From Paraspadella gotoi (Eukaryota > Chaetognatha), in NCBI GenBank assembly GCA_051294375.1, contig CM119268.1, positions 7,150,861-7,214,860 of the forward strand: DNA of 64,000 nucleotides, written 5' to 3'. The position numbers and the translations under genes were made by a program. Below, piece after piece: positions 42,104-54,824 of the stretch. How positions within the stretch are numbered: position 1 is the first letter of the stretch; each line of letters opens with the position of its first letter. Under the pieces are notes generated by a model, which saw nothing but the letters and a program-made list of their open reading frames with translations, was not told the origin of the DNA and did no database searches.

Positions 42104-42776
42104 GATTGGAAAAAGGGAGACATAAAGGGGGGATAAAAGGATAAGAGAGAGCGAGAGAGAGAGAGAGAGAGAGAGAGAAGAGAGAGCAGAGAGAAGATGA
42201 GAATGAGAGTATGTTAGAGAGAGAGAGGATAGACGATTCGGGCCAATAGGCAAGCTCCGCTTAATCCGACTCCAATTTATCATTTAATCCGTCGGCGTGG
42301 CGACGGGGCGAAAAAAAGGCAAGAGCGTCGATGTCGCACCGGGTTGACATGCCGTCAAGGTCCGCAATCACCTGGCGCCATGGCGCCATGGCGCCATCGC
42401 CACGGAAGTACAAAAAATGGAACAACGTTTCTCCCTTTTTTGAAGGGCGAGTGGCCCCGGGTTTGGTGGCCTTCGTCTGATTAGTAGGAAAACGGGGGAG
42501 AGAAAAAGATGGCCGTTTTGGTGATGCGGAAGAAGAAGTCGCTCTCTAATTGGTTGAGAGGAAAAAATTGAAAACAAATGGTTCTGATTGGTTGGAAAAA
42601 GGAATAGAAACTAATGGATCTTATGTCCGAGAATAAAAGCTTAAAATGAATTACTGATTGTTGAGATAGGTAAAATTTAAAAAAAAATAGTGGATCGAAT
42701 TGTGCTAGGGGGTGATGAATGATGATGATGATGATGGATATTTAATGGAATTGGCCGAAGGAAAGCGAAAGGAAAG

Positions 42777-43222
42777 ATTTCTAGTCCTTAATCCTTAAAA
42801 CAAAGTTTGAAGAAAAATTACGCTACTTCAAGTTTGCTAAACCGTACGTATAGACCAGGGGCTAGATATACAAAAAAAAACATTAACAACGAATTTAATT
42901 TTGACAAATGTTGTAATAGTTATGTTTGTAGATGGTACTTGTATAGATGTTCCCTCTATTTCCAGAACACAACACTAACAACCCTTTCCCATTAATAATA
43001 TAATATTTCAGATTTAGATTATCAAAAACCAAAATTAATATAAAATAATATAATAATAAAAATAAAAATATAGAATTATAATATATATTTTTAATGAAAA
43101 TTATAAATCTAATACTTAAAATAAACAACAAATATAAAAATTATCCATTCATTTAATAACAAGCTATTTTGCCCCTGACTTTGGGCAGGCTTTGGTGGTT
43201 TAAGGCCTCCATCATCTGACAA
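42777..43222. other. 446-bp segment missing from the clean version
   Basis: Lies between GCGAAAGGAA and GATAATGACATAG, which are adjacent at 35069-35090. It contains a segment homologous to 27602-27780 (TAGATGTTCCCTCTATTTCC...) and the first half of an R1 copy, so the clean version probably carries the deletion. Confidence 0.8.
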
Positions 43223-43350
43223 GATAATGACATAGCAGGTCCCTGCAAGCTTTTAATCAAGACTCTCTCACAGTCTCGTTTATTCACTTCCCAGAGTACC
43301 TGGCTTCCCTATCAATGAAGTGGTACATATGCTTCAAAAATGTTTCCAAA
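43131..43350. mobile_element. R1 copy (noisy version)
   Basis: AATATAAAAATTATCCATTC through GAAGTGGTACA, more complete on the left than its counterpart at 35079. Confidence 0.82.
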
Positions 43351-43595
43351 TGTATATATTGTATTTATATTCTTTCTTTACTTTTCACGACTCCAAAACA
43401 ATTTTTTTTTTTATCTGAGTCTCTTTTATGTTTTCTTTGTCTCCGGCTTCATTCCTTTCTCATCAGTCGCCTTACCTCGGTAGGACTTCTCCGCGCGGGC
43501 GGTACACATCCCTCAACTTTCTGGAGCGAACTCATTCGTCTCCTGCTTGCCAATCCGAGACTCTGGGCTGAGATAGATCATAATAGATAAAGGGA

Positions 43596-43616
43596 CTCTG
43601 TCTCTCTCTCTCTCTT

Positions 43617-43667
<51 letters not shown>

Positions 43668-44190
43668 TCTCTCTCTCTCTCCCTGCGATGGAATGAGGAC
43701 AGGGAACTGATTTGGAAGAAAAAGTACTGTATTTAGAAACTCTCTCTCTCCTCTCTCTCTCTCTTATCCCTCTCCTCTCTCTCCTCTCTCTATAGTGATA
43801 GAATGAGGACGGGCAACTGATTTGGAAGAAAAAGTTACTTGTAATTAGAAACTCTCTCTCACACCACTCTCTCTCTCTCTCTCCTCCTCTCTCTAAATGA
43901 TTGTAAAATTTTCTGTTTGGGTCTCTCTTCGAGGGAAAATTCAATCAGAGAGAGATCAAGATGAGAGAAACAGAGAGAAGGTTTGATCCTTGACGAGAAA
44001 CAAAACAACTTGAACTCTCTTTCTTATACCACAAAACCAAAAAAGGGTTCGCCACTCAACCACAAAACCCACGTCATATCACCGCCTTTTACCACAAGTC
44101 CTTTTTATTTTTCGCGACGGAGAAAAATCTAGGGATTTGATGATGAAGGAAAGGAGAATTTCGGAGTAATCCGGGTGCCGGAGAGAGAGA

Positions 44191-44244
<54 letters not shown>

Positions 44245-44398
44245 GGAGAGAGAGAGGGAGGAGAGAGAAGAGAGAAATCGTCGAGCTATCATCGTCGAAA
44301 GTCGAAAGGCTTCCCGTTGAAAAGTGGGACGAAGAAAATTGGAGGAGAGAAGAGAGAAAGAAGGAAAGAAAGAATTAAGAGTGAAGGTTTAAAAGGAA

Positions 44399-44438
<40 letters not shown>

Positions 44439-44462
44439 AGAGAGAGAAGAGAAAAGAGAGAG
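43596..44462. repeat. (TC)n and (GA)n clusters spanning the equivalent of the 707-N gap
   Basis: TC runs at 43596-43680, 43741-43792 and 43853-43895 separated by two near-copies of a unit with GATGGAATGAGGACAGGGAACTG-type sequence (43687 and 43798), then unique DNA (43900-44180) and GA runs at 44181-44270 and 44400-44465. Confidence 0.88.
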
Positions 44463-44752
44463 AGACAGCAATGAAAGCCAAATTCACGATTCCGATGATG
44501 ACAGAGGACAATGATCATTTTTGGAAATAAATAATAAGATAACATATTTCACCTTAAATGGCATAACAAATGTCAAAATGGGACGGCAATAAGTGATTTT
44601 CGTACCATAAATCGTTTTTCCTTAAATAGTAGTTGTCAAGAAACTTGCGATTTCACTATTGCTTGTTTTTTTCTTGTCGATCATCCCATTTTTGTCCAGT
44701 TGACATTTTTGTCTATATTAGTATTAGTATTATTAAATATTATTATAATATA

Positions 44753-45204
44753 TGTATCTGTGTTGGGGCCGCGCGTTCCCCTTCGCGTTTTGGATCGAAA
44801 ATGAAGCATCTTCCCTGCGGTCCTGGATTGGCGGGCCTGGACCAATCACCATCGAGAATTGGAGAAGATAATTTTACCTTTTTTCCGCGGTTTCGCGCGC
44901 AGCCATTGAGGAAACGCGTTGGTCGTAGTATATTTTGTGATGCATTTGATCTTGTAAAACGGACGGCCAACCCGTTTTCAACCCAGTCGAGGTTATTATT
45001 ATTGCGACGCACGATATTCTTAATTTGTTTTTTAACTTGTTTTTACCCTGTTTTAACTATTTTTTTTTAAATTGTTTTATTTGATTTTAAACGTTTATTC
45101 GTGCCTTTTTACGTTGATACTAATACATGTTTCTTTCTAACCTCACTAACCTTCGAATTCGTGGCCGGAGCAATTTAGGTTATTCTGAGTACAAGATCAA
45201 AACA
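44753..45204. mobile_element. 452-bp insertion bounded by TG...CA, absent from the clean version
   Basis: The clean version has an uninterrupted (ATT)n tract at the equivalent place (36711-36750). Here 452 bases interrupt it, starting TGTATCTGTGTTGGGG and ending AGATCAAAACA. TG/CA ends and length fit a solo LTR, but a target duplication cannot be judged inside an ATT repeat. It has no tRNA boxes and no convincing coding frame. Copies are at 53888-54339 and, cut by the window end, 63609-64000. Confidence 0.65.
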
Positions 45205-45503
45205 ATTATTATTAGTATTATTCTCTTTGCTCAGTCATGTGGATGAGCTTAAGCGTTTAACTTGTCAGTCAGCTTGGCTTTTTTTATTTCTTTCTTAAAC
45301 AAGTTATATACTATATAGTTTTCTGGTGGGGCTCTAAGAGATGGTGATCAGTTTATGTCTGACTGTCTGTCTTTAGACTGTCCGTCCTCCGTCTGTCTCT
45401 CCTAAGAGAAGAGAATTCTCACTAGTTTGTTTTGAGTCCTCGCAAAACGAGATTGAGAATAAGGAAAACGATCAATCAATAGCCGGAATCAGCCCCTGTC
45501 TCC

Positions 45504-45534
<31 letters not shown>

Positions 45535-45689
45535 TTCTTTCTCTCTCTCTTCTCTCCGTCCTTCTTTCCCTCCCTCTTACCCTATTTTTCAAATATTTTG
45601 CTGTAAGAATTCGACAAATTTTGCAAAAAAGTGGAAAGTTTTAGGAATTTTTTTTTCCTCTCGAGCTTCTAAGTAAAGTGATACCAATC

Positions 45690-46195
45690 TCATGTTATCG
45701 CATTCAGTCGAATTCAGTCGAATTTGGTTACATTCAGTTTCATTTAATCTCATCCACTCTATAATTTTTTTAAGGTCTTGATATAGTCTCCTTCAATTTT
45801 ATCTTAGTCACATTCATTCTCATTTATTCACTTTAATTCAGTACATTCAGTCTCTGCAAGCTGATGCAGTCTCACTCAGCTATATTCGGTTTTATTCCAG
45901 CCACAAGACTCATGTACTCTTTTTTAGCTTTATTCAGTCTTATTCAGTCTCATTCAGTTTTTGACAGTCTCATGAGTCTCATTCTGCCCTATTCAGTCTC
46001 ATTTAGTCAATTCAGTCTCATCAGTCTCCGCAAGGCTCATGCAGTCTCATTAAGCCTTATTCAGTCTCATTCAGTCACATCAGTCTCTGCAAGGCTCATG
46101 CAGGCTCATTCAGTCTTATTCAGTGTCATTCAGTCACATCAGTCTTTTCAAGGCTCATGCAGTCACATTCAGTCCCGTTCAGGTCTCATTCATTC
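45690..46195. repeat. CATTCAGTCT minisatellite (noisy copy)
   Basis: Counterpart of 37250-37762 with scattered one-base losses. Repeated at 54825-55330. Confidence 0.92.
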
Positions 46196-46407
46196 CACAC
46201 TTCCAGAATAAAGAAGAATTTTGAATCGTAGAGGAGAAAGGTTTAGGATTTGGGCCGCTGACTTCCGCTGCCGACACCGCGCGACGCCCTGGCGGCTTTC
46301 CGACGCCGTTTGCCGACACATTGCCCCGGCGACGCTTCCCTCGTCGAGTCTCAGGTGAAAACCGATGATTAATTCATGAGAAATTTTGAGATTTCGGTCG
46401 ACGGAGG

Positions 46408-46920
46408 AGAAGGAGGAGGAAGAGGAGGCGGCGGCGGAAGCGGTAGTGAAAGCGGTGGTGGAGTCGGTAGTGGAAGCGGTGGTGGAAGCGGTGGCGGAAG
46501 CAGGTAGTGGAGCGGTGGTGGAGTCGGTAGTGGAAGCGGTGGGTGGAAGCGGTGGCGGAAGCGGTAGTGGAAGCGTGGAGGAAGCAGTGGTGGAGGCAGA
46601 GGGAAGAGGCGGTGGTAAAAAGGGTTTTGGAGGAGGCAGTGGGGGAGTCGTGGTGGGACGCTGGCCAGTGGTTGAGGCGGTGGTAAAGTCAAAGGCAATA
46701 GTGGTCAGAAGGTGGTTGTATTTGTGGGTAATGCAAGGCTGTGTTGGTAAGAAAGCAGTGGTACATTTATGGGTAGACGGCGGAGGCAATATAGAAGTGG
46801 TGGAGCGGATGCGGAGGCGGATGAGGAGGCGGAGAGGAGGCGGTACGGTGGTGGAGGCGGAGGCCGGCGGCGGAGGCGGAAGCGGAGCGTGGCGGATGCG
46901 GAGCCTGGTGAGATATGAAA
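46408..46920. repeat. GAAGCGGTRGTG 12-bp minisatellite and GGCGGA-rich extension
   Basis: About a dozen 12-base units (GAAGCGGTAGTG, GAGTCGGTAGTG, GAAGCGGTGGCG) run from 46438 to 46600, then more degenerate GGTGGTGG/GGCGGA words. A 214-codon plus frame and a 276-codon minus frame over it are Glu/Ala/Val-Gly and Pro/Thr/Ser repeats from this array. Three or four G-run clusters per 40 bases give G-quadruplex potential. Repeated at 55543-56055. Confidence 0.92.
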
Positions 46921-47079
46921 AGTGGAAGAGGGAAAAGGAGGAGGAAGAGGAAGAAGAGGAAGAGAAAATAGGAACGGGGCGTCCATGTATGAAGGAGGAG
47001 TTGACAAGGCGACCATACATAGGACCTTAGAGGCCAGTTTGTTACGCCTCTCTGTCTCACGTTGCTCAATCATATCCTC

Positions 47080-47152
47080 TCTCTCTCTTTGTCTCTCTCT
47101 CTCTGTCTCTCACTCTCTCTTTCTCTCTTTTCACCTCTCTCTCTCTCTCTCT
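47080..47152. repeat. (TC)n microsatellite ending at the gap
   Basis: TCTCTCTTTG then TC runs up to the N. In copy 2 the same repeat continues into new DNA. Confidence 0.93.
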
Positions 47153-47177
47153 NNNNNNNNNNNNNNNNNNNNNNNNN
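47153..47177. other. Assembly gap (25 N)
   Basis: Fixed-length gap. The next base restarts the 9-kb block at the same position as 38043. Confidence 0.99.
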
Positions 47178-48152
47178 CCGAAGCAGACGAGGACAACAAT
47201 ACGTACGCGCCAATCTCATCCTCTGCTCATCTAATCAATAATGGCCGGAGAATATGATGATGATGAGGGGAAGAGCGGGAGGAGAAGAGGAGGCATGTAT
47301 AGGAGCCAAGCGTCTGGTTGCGAAGCATTGAGTTCTATGGATTATATTTATTCAATTATTTTATACAATATAATATTTATATCTTAATATAAAAATTAAA
47401 TATTATAAATTTTTACATTTTTTAAATAAAAGAGGAAGAACAGAAATTGTGTTATTGATGAAAAACTAATAAAGTTATAAACAATTTGTTATTAATAAAA
47501 TTATTATTTGTAATAATAAACTTTCTTTTTTTTTAAATACAAAATTAAAAAAAGCTTTAAATAAATTGAATTTTATTTGAATATATAATAAAAATAAATT
47601 TAATCTAAAACTTCATAATAAAATTATATTATAATTTTTACTCTTTATAACTCTTTATAACTCTTTATACATTTGTTATAACTCTTTATCATTAAATCTC
47701 TAGTTGTCAAACCTCGCTAAGCTATACCCTCATGGGAGGAGTAGGACTGGCAAGGGGGAGGAAGGATATATTGAGGAAAGGGTAGAGGAAGGGACGATCC
47801 CCGCATCGATTTAAACTTTCGCCTCGACGTATGAATATTTAGCGGGGATCGCCTTCCCCAGGGGACCAACGGGGAAATACGAAGAAAAAGTAAGGGGGAA
47901 AAAAGAAATATAAAAACAAGAAAAGAGCATCAAGCTATACACCGCCGTATGGAAAGATTGAAATAGAAAAAAAAAGAGGTGAGAAGAGAGAGAGAGACGA
48001 GAGAGAGAGAGAGAGAGAGAAGAAGAGAGAGAGAAGGAGAGAGAGAGAAGAGAGAAACGTATAGAATACGATACAAGGGAAAAAATCGAGGGAATATCGG
48101 TTTTCGTGTCTGTCACCAGCCAGAATCGCAGCCTGGGGAATCTGAATCCAAG

Positions 48153-48194
<42 letters not shown>

Positions 48195-48853
48195 AGAGAA
48201 AGGAGAGAGAGAGGGAGAGAGAGAGGCGACCTCACCCTTTTTCCCCGAAATTCTTCATGTTTGATGCCTGGCAACTCGGAGCCGCGCTCGCGGGCGAGAG
48301 AGAGAGAGAGAGAGAGAGAGATGAGAGAAGAGAGAGAGAGAGAGAGAGAGACGAGAGAGCGTTCGGGCGAGAAAAGGGTAATTTGCCGTCGTGAGGGAAG
48401 CGCAGATAGAATGAAAAACCGTTGATGGAATGCGTGAGACCATGGCGGTGGGGCGGGAGGGGGGAAGAGGAGGTATAGGGAAACGGGGGGGAATTTAGGT
48501 ATGGAATGCCGGAGAGAGGTAGGAGAGGAAGGTGGTTATAACGAACGAGAGGAAGGTGGTTACAATCACGAAAAAATAGCCAAAATGACAATATGAGAAA
48601 AACCAAACGGCACTGTACAAGAACAAGACCACTAAAATTAATGCAAGAAATCAGTAATTGAATTTTGTAAAATTAGTAATAATCAATTGAGGGTGAAAAG
48701 GCAAAACAATATATGATGTATGATATCCAGAGCGAAATAATATAGTCTACCAGAAGGCCAGTAAATGAATAAAGCTGGAACAGGGGGAAAGAAAGCAAGA
48801 GAAAGGGAGAACGAAAAAATCGACTTTGTCAGAAACGGGAAAGAAAGAAACAA

Positions 48854-49286
48854 GGAACGGTTATTCTAGAGGGTTGCGCCGCATTATTTTCTTTTTACTA
48901 ATCAATAATCCTTAAATAGTTTATAGATTTTATTTGGTAGATCATGAATGTTAGGTTAACCTTTCTTTTTTATTTGTACTTTGATAAGTGCAAATCAAAG
49001 TGTTTTAATGATTTTTACAAACGAATAATAATAATAACAGAATCTTGTTGTAAAAAAATATTATAACTTTGGTTTTTTCTACTAAAGATTTCTTAAAAAC
49101 AAAAGGCGGCGCCAGTAGTCGTTTAGATTTGATTTTGTAACAAATGAGCAACAAACTATAAGAAAGCTTCTAAGCGTTTTTTAAAGTAAGTGGACAGACC
49201 GACGAGCAAACATGACTGGACGGACGACGCGACCGAATAGTGGACTTATAGAGTTGCTCCGCGAGTACTCGCGGCGCAACTAAAAA
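48854..49286. mobile_element. R2 element in copy 2
   Basis: Same sequence as 39719-40151. Confidence 0.8.
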
Positions 49287-49780
49287 GTGACTCCAGGTTC
49301 TCACGGCGCCTCGAGTAAAGCGGAATGCAGAACGAGAATGTGAACCTGAAGGTCGAGGGTGAAATGTGAAGCGTCGAAGTGGGTCAGCGTCGTAAATGTG
49401 AAAAAATTCGGTTGAAAACGAGAGAAAGTGAGGAAAAGATGTTTAAAACCTCAGAGGAGCGTCCAAGGTTGAACGGCGGCGAATGTAAGCGAAAATCGTC
49501 AGCGAAGAAAACGGGAGTTGAAAATGATTTTTTTTTTTTGTGAGAAAGAATGAAAAAAAGTGGGAAAATGTCGAAAGACTTTGTTGTCGCAGCTGAGGTT
49601 AAATGAAATATGATGAGGGAGAGTGTAATGACGTTTGGCATGATACATATATACACCTTTGTAGCAGGTACTAAGTACAGTAATACAGTATTCGTCTGGC
49701 GCAAATGAGTTTGCGTAAACCAAAGAGAAGGAGGGGGAAAGAGGGAGGGAGAGGAGAGAGAGGAGAGAGAGAAAGAGAAG

Positions 49781-49815
<35 letters not shown>

Positions 49816-51187
49816 TACAGAGACAAGACAGATACAGAGACAAAGAGAAAAAAAAAAAGGAAAGATGGAAAAGGTGGGAAGGCGTGAAAAACCGGATCAA
49901 CGAGTTTCCATTGTGAGGTGTTTTGGAATCCGGTTCACCGATCGAAGGCAGCGAGGGAGATGGTCCGATTCGGTGAGCTATCTGGATGATCTCGTGGTTC
50001 GCTTGCACACTGAGTCCACAGTTGTATTGATATGTCGTCGATGTTTGGTATTCGTAGATATCTGGTTTATTTTTTATAAATTTCTTTATTTCTACCGACC
50101 CGGTGTGATGCATTTAACAAAAATGCCCTTGATTAATTTATTAGTAACGAAGGATCAAACATGAGTCAGTTAGGCGTTGCTGGAAAATTTAAAATAAAAA
50201 TATGTCAAAGTCTATATATGACACACAAATTAATTTAAAAATGGTCAGAATGCGTCGCGACTTGAATAGAAATATGAATTAGGGAAAAAAACACTTGATT
50301 AATAAAAATAATGCAAAAAAAAATTAGAGCTAAACAAAAAAACAACTTCAAACTCTATAACCATGGAACAGGCGACGCCAGTGACTAGAGTCCCTGAGCA
50401 GCCAAGCTTTTTGGTGATCCTTCTTTCTCTCTCTCTCTCTCTCTCTATCCTCCTCTCGTCTCTCTCTCTAATCTCTCTCTTCTCTCTCTCTCTCTCTCTC
50501 TCACTGCCTGTCTGTGCGCCAGAGACGTCATTAAGTGGAGTCAGCGTCCAGGTCGAGGCGTCAGATCCATCCTCATCAGACGCCGGTTAATTGCCGGCGG
50601 GCCGGCGTCGCGCCGGTTTATTTGGCGACGCGCGCGTTGGTCGCTAAAAATCACGGCGTCCGCTGCGGCGCCAACGACGTTTCGCGCCAAGCGACGTGCC
50701 AGGAACTGTTGACGCTGCGTCCATTTGCTCGTCATTTTTTGCGTTACATTGAATCATTTGTTTTTCTTCTTGTTCATATTGTATTCATGTACTTTATATT
50801 ATAGTTATGGAAAAAGCGTACTCTTGTTAACTGTCTACCAAAAATCGTACTTTCGGCATTGCGAACTGGAAATGAGACGGACAGGACCGAGAGACCGTCT
50901 ATCAAATCGACTTACAGATGTTGATGCCTGTTTTGATTCTTCAGCGACAAGGGAATCCGATTTTTTTTTTCATTCGCCAGATAGAAAAAAAAAATTTATG
51001 GTGAACGTAGATGTCCTTTGTTTGCGTAGAGACGAAAAACGAGGAGGCGGGGGACAAAGATCAAGGCTGTAGAAAAGAGGAGAACTAAAACGTAGACGAA
51101 GTCTGAGAATTATGAGGGGAAAGGAAGAGAGGGAGAGAGGGAAGGGAGAGAGGCAGGGAGAGAGAGAGAGAGAGAGAGATGAGAGAG

Positions 51188-51238
<51 letters not shown>

Positions 51239-52265
51239 GATTGGAAAAAGGGAGACATAAAGGGGGGATAAAAGGATAAGAGAGAGCGAGAGAGAGAGAG
51301 AGAGAGAGAGAGAAGAGAGAGCAGAGAGAAGATGAGAATGAGAGTATGTTAGAGAGAGAGAGGATAGACGATTCGGGCCAATAGGCAAGCTCCGCTTAAT
51401 CCGACTCCAATTTATCATTTAATCCGTCGGCGTGGCGACGGGGCGAAAAAAAGGCAAGAGCGTCGATGTCGCACCGGGTTGACATGCCGTCAAGGTCCGC
51501 AATCACCTGGCGCCATGGCGCCATGGCGCCATCGCCACGGAAGTACAAAAAATGGAACAACGTTTCTCCCTTTTTTGAAGGGCGAGTGGCCCCGGGTTTG
51601 GTGGCCTTCGTCTGATTAGTAGGAAAACGGGGGAGAGAAAAAGATGGCCGTTTTGGTGATGCGGAAGAAGAAGTCGCTCTCTAATTGGTTGAGAGGAAAA
51701 AATTGAAAACAAATGGTTCTGATTGGTTGGAAAAAGGAATAGAAACTAATGGATCTTATGTCCGAGAATAAAAGCTTAAAATGAATTACTGATTGTTGAG
51801 ATAGGTAAAATTTAAAAAAAAATAGTGGATCGAATTGTGCTAGGGGGTGATGAATGATGATGATGATGATGGATATTTAATGGAATTGGCCGAAGGAAAG
51901 CGAAAGGAAAGATTTCTAGTCCTTAATCCTTAAAACAAAGTTTGAAGAAAAATTACGCTACTTCAAGTTTGCTAAACCGTACGTATAGACCAGGGGCTAG
52001 ATATACAAAAAAAAACATTAACAACGAATTTAATTTTGACAAATGTTGTAATAGTTATGTTTGTAGATGGTACTTGTATAGATGTTCCCTCTATTTCCAG
52101 AACACAACACTAACAACCCTTTCCCATTAATAATATAATATTTCAGATTTAGATTATCAAAAACCAAAATTAATATAAAATAATATAATAATAAAAATAA
52201 AAATATAGAATTATAATATATATTTTTAATGAAAATTATAAATCTAATACTTAAAATAAACAACA

Positions 52266-52485
52266 AATATAAAAATTATCCATTCATTTAATAACAAGCT
52301 ATTTTGCCCCTGACTTTGGGCAGGCTTTGGTGGTTTAAGGCCTCCATCATCTGACAAGATAATGACATAGCAGGTCCCTGCAAGCTTTTAATCAAGACTC
52401 TCTCACAGTCTCGTTTATTCACTTCCCAGAGTACCTGGCTTCCCTATCAATGAAGTGGTACATATGCTTCAAAAATGTTTCCAAA
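52266..52485. mobile_element. R1 copy in copy 2
   Basis: Same sequence as 43131-43350. Confidence 0.8.
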
Positions 52486-52751
52486 TGTATATATTGTATT
52501 TATATTCTTTCTTTACTTTTCACGACTCCAAAACAATTTTTTTTTTTATCTGAGTCTCTTTTATGTTTTCTTTGTCTCCGGCTTCATTCCTTTCTCATCA
52601 GTCGCCTTACCTCGGTAGGACTTCTCCGCGCGGGCGGTACACATCCCTCAACTTTCTGGAGCGAACTCATTCGTCTCCTGCTTGCCAATCCGAGACTCTG
52701 GGCTGAGATAGATCATAATAGATAAAGGGACTCTGTCTCTCTCTCTCTCTT

Positions 52752-52802
<51 letters not shown>

Positions 52803-53325
52803 TCTCTCTCTCTCTCCCTGCGATGGAATGAGGACAGGGAACTGATTTGGAAGAAAAAGTACTGTATTTAGAAACTCTCTCTCTCCTCTCTCTCTCTCTT
52901 ATCCCTCTCCTCTCTCTCCTCTCTCTATAGTGATAGAATGAGGACGGGCAACTGATTTGGAAGAAAAAGTTACTTGTAATTAGAAACTCTCTCTCACACC
53001 ACTCTCTCTCTCTCTCTCCTCCTCTCTCTAAATGATTGTAAAATTTTCTGTTTGGGTCTCTCTTCGAGGGAAAATTCAATCAGAGAGAGATCAAGATGAG
53101 AGAAACAGAGAGAAGGTTTGATCCTTGACGAGAAACAAAACAACTTGAACTCTCTTTCTTATACCACAAAACCAAAAAAGGGTTCGCCACTCAACCACAA
53201 AACCCACGTCATATCACCGCCTTTTACCACAAGTCCTTTTTATTTTTCGCGACGGAGAAAAATCTAGGGATTTGATGATGAAGGAAAGGAGAATTTCGGA
53301 GTAATCCGGGTGCCGGAGAGAGAGA

Positions 53326-53379
<54 letters not shown>

Positions 53380-53533
53380 GGAGAGAGAGAGGGAGGAGAG
53401 AGAAGAGAGAAATCGTCGAGCTATCATCGTCGAAAGTCGAAAGGCTTCCCGTTGAAAAGTGGGACGAAGAAAATTGGAGGAGAGAAGAGAGAAAGAAGGA
53501 AAGAAAGAATTAAGAGTGAAGGTTTAAAAGGAA

Positions 53534-53573
<40 letters not shown>

Positions 53574-53887
53574 AGAGAGAGAAGAGAAAAGAGAGAGAGA
53601 CAGCAATGAAAGCCAAATTCACGATTCCGATGATGACAGAGGACAATGATCATTTTTGGAAATAAATAATAAGATAACATATTTCACCTTAAATGGCATA
53701 ACAAATGTCAAAATGGGACGGCAATAAGTGATTTTCGTACCATAAATCGTTTTTCCTTAAATAGTAGTTGTCAAGAAACTTGCGATTTCACTATTGCTTG
53801 TTTTTTTCTTGTCGATCATCCCATTTTTGTCCAGTTGACATTTTTGTCTATATTAGTATTAGTATTATTAAATATTATTATAATATA

Positions 53888-54339
53888 TGTATCTGTGTTG
53901 GGGCCGCGCGTTCCCCTTCGCGTTTTGGATCGAAAATGAAGCATCTTCCCTGCGGTCCTGGATTGGCGGGCCTGGACCAATCACCATCGAGAATTGGAGA
54001 AGATAATTTTACCTTTTTTCCGCGGTTTCGCGCGCAGCCATTGAGGAAACGCGTTGGTCGTAGTATATTTTGTGATGCATTTGATCTTGTAAAACGGACG
54101 GCCAACCCGTTTTCAACCCAGTCGAGGTTATTATTATTGCGACGCACGATATTCTTAATTTGTTTTTTAACTTGTTTTTACCCTGTTTTAACTATTTTTT
54201 TTTAAATTGTTTTATTTGATTTTAAACGTTTATTCGTGCCTTTTTACGTTGATACTAATACATGTTTCTTTCTAACCTCACTAACCTTCGAATTCGTGGC
54301 CGGAGCAATTTAGGTTATTCTGAGTACAAGATCAAAACA
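53888..54339. mobile_element. 452-bp TG...CA insertion in copy 2
   Basis: Same sequence as 44753-45204. Confidence 0.65.
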
Positions 54340-54638
54340 ATTATTATTAGTATTATTCTCTTTGCTCAGTCATGTGGATGAGCTTAAGCGTTTAACTTGT
54401 CAGTCAGCTTGGCTTTTTTTATTTCTTTCTTAAACAAGTTATATACTATATAGTTTTCTGGTGGGGCTCTAAGAGATGGTGATCAGTTTATGTCTGACTG
54501 TCTGTCTTTAGACTGTCCGTCCTCCGTCTGTCTCTCCTAAGAGAAGAGAATTCTCACTAGTTTGTTTTGAGTCCTCGCAAAACGAGATTGAGAATAAGGA
54601 AAACGATCAATCAATAGCCGGAATCAGCCCCTGTCTCC

Positions 54639-54669
<31 letters not shown>

Positions 54670-54824
54670 TTCTTTCTCTCTCTCTTCTCTCCGTCCTTCT
54701 TTCCCTCCCTCTTACCCTATTTTTCAAATATTTTGCTGTAAGAATTCGACAAATTTTGCAAAAAAGTGGAAAGTTTTAGGAATTTTTTTTTCCTCTCGAG
54801 CTTCTAAGTAAAGTGATACCAATC

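Larger units (their letters stand above)
38043..47152. repeat. 9.1-kb block, noisy copy 1
   Basis: A version of 30031-38017 with one-base insertions and deletions every few tens of bases and few substitutions, extended by about 0.7 kb through a GGN minisatellite into a TC repeat. It is effectively identical to 47178-56060 and 56899-64000, including the private indels. No open frame survives from the clean version to this one except repeat translations. Confidence 0.9.

Noticed and set aside
44633-45070. 145-codon plus frame over the 452-bp insertion
   Set aside because: It starts in AT-rich flank, shows no domain and ends without context. It is more likely non-coding.
46190-47030. 276-codon Pro/Thr-rich and 214-codon Glu/Gly-rich frames, mucin-like or elastic-protein-like
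   Set aside because: A 12-base minisatellite accounts for both. The frames change between copies 1 and 2 by one-base indels.
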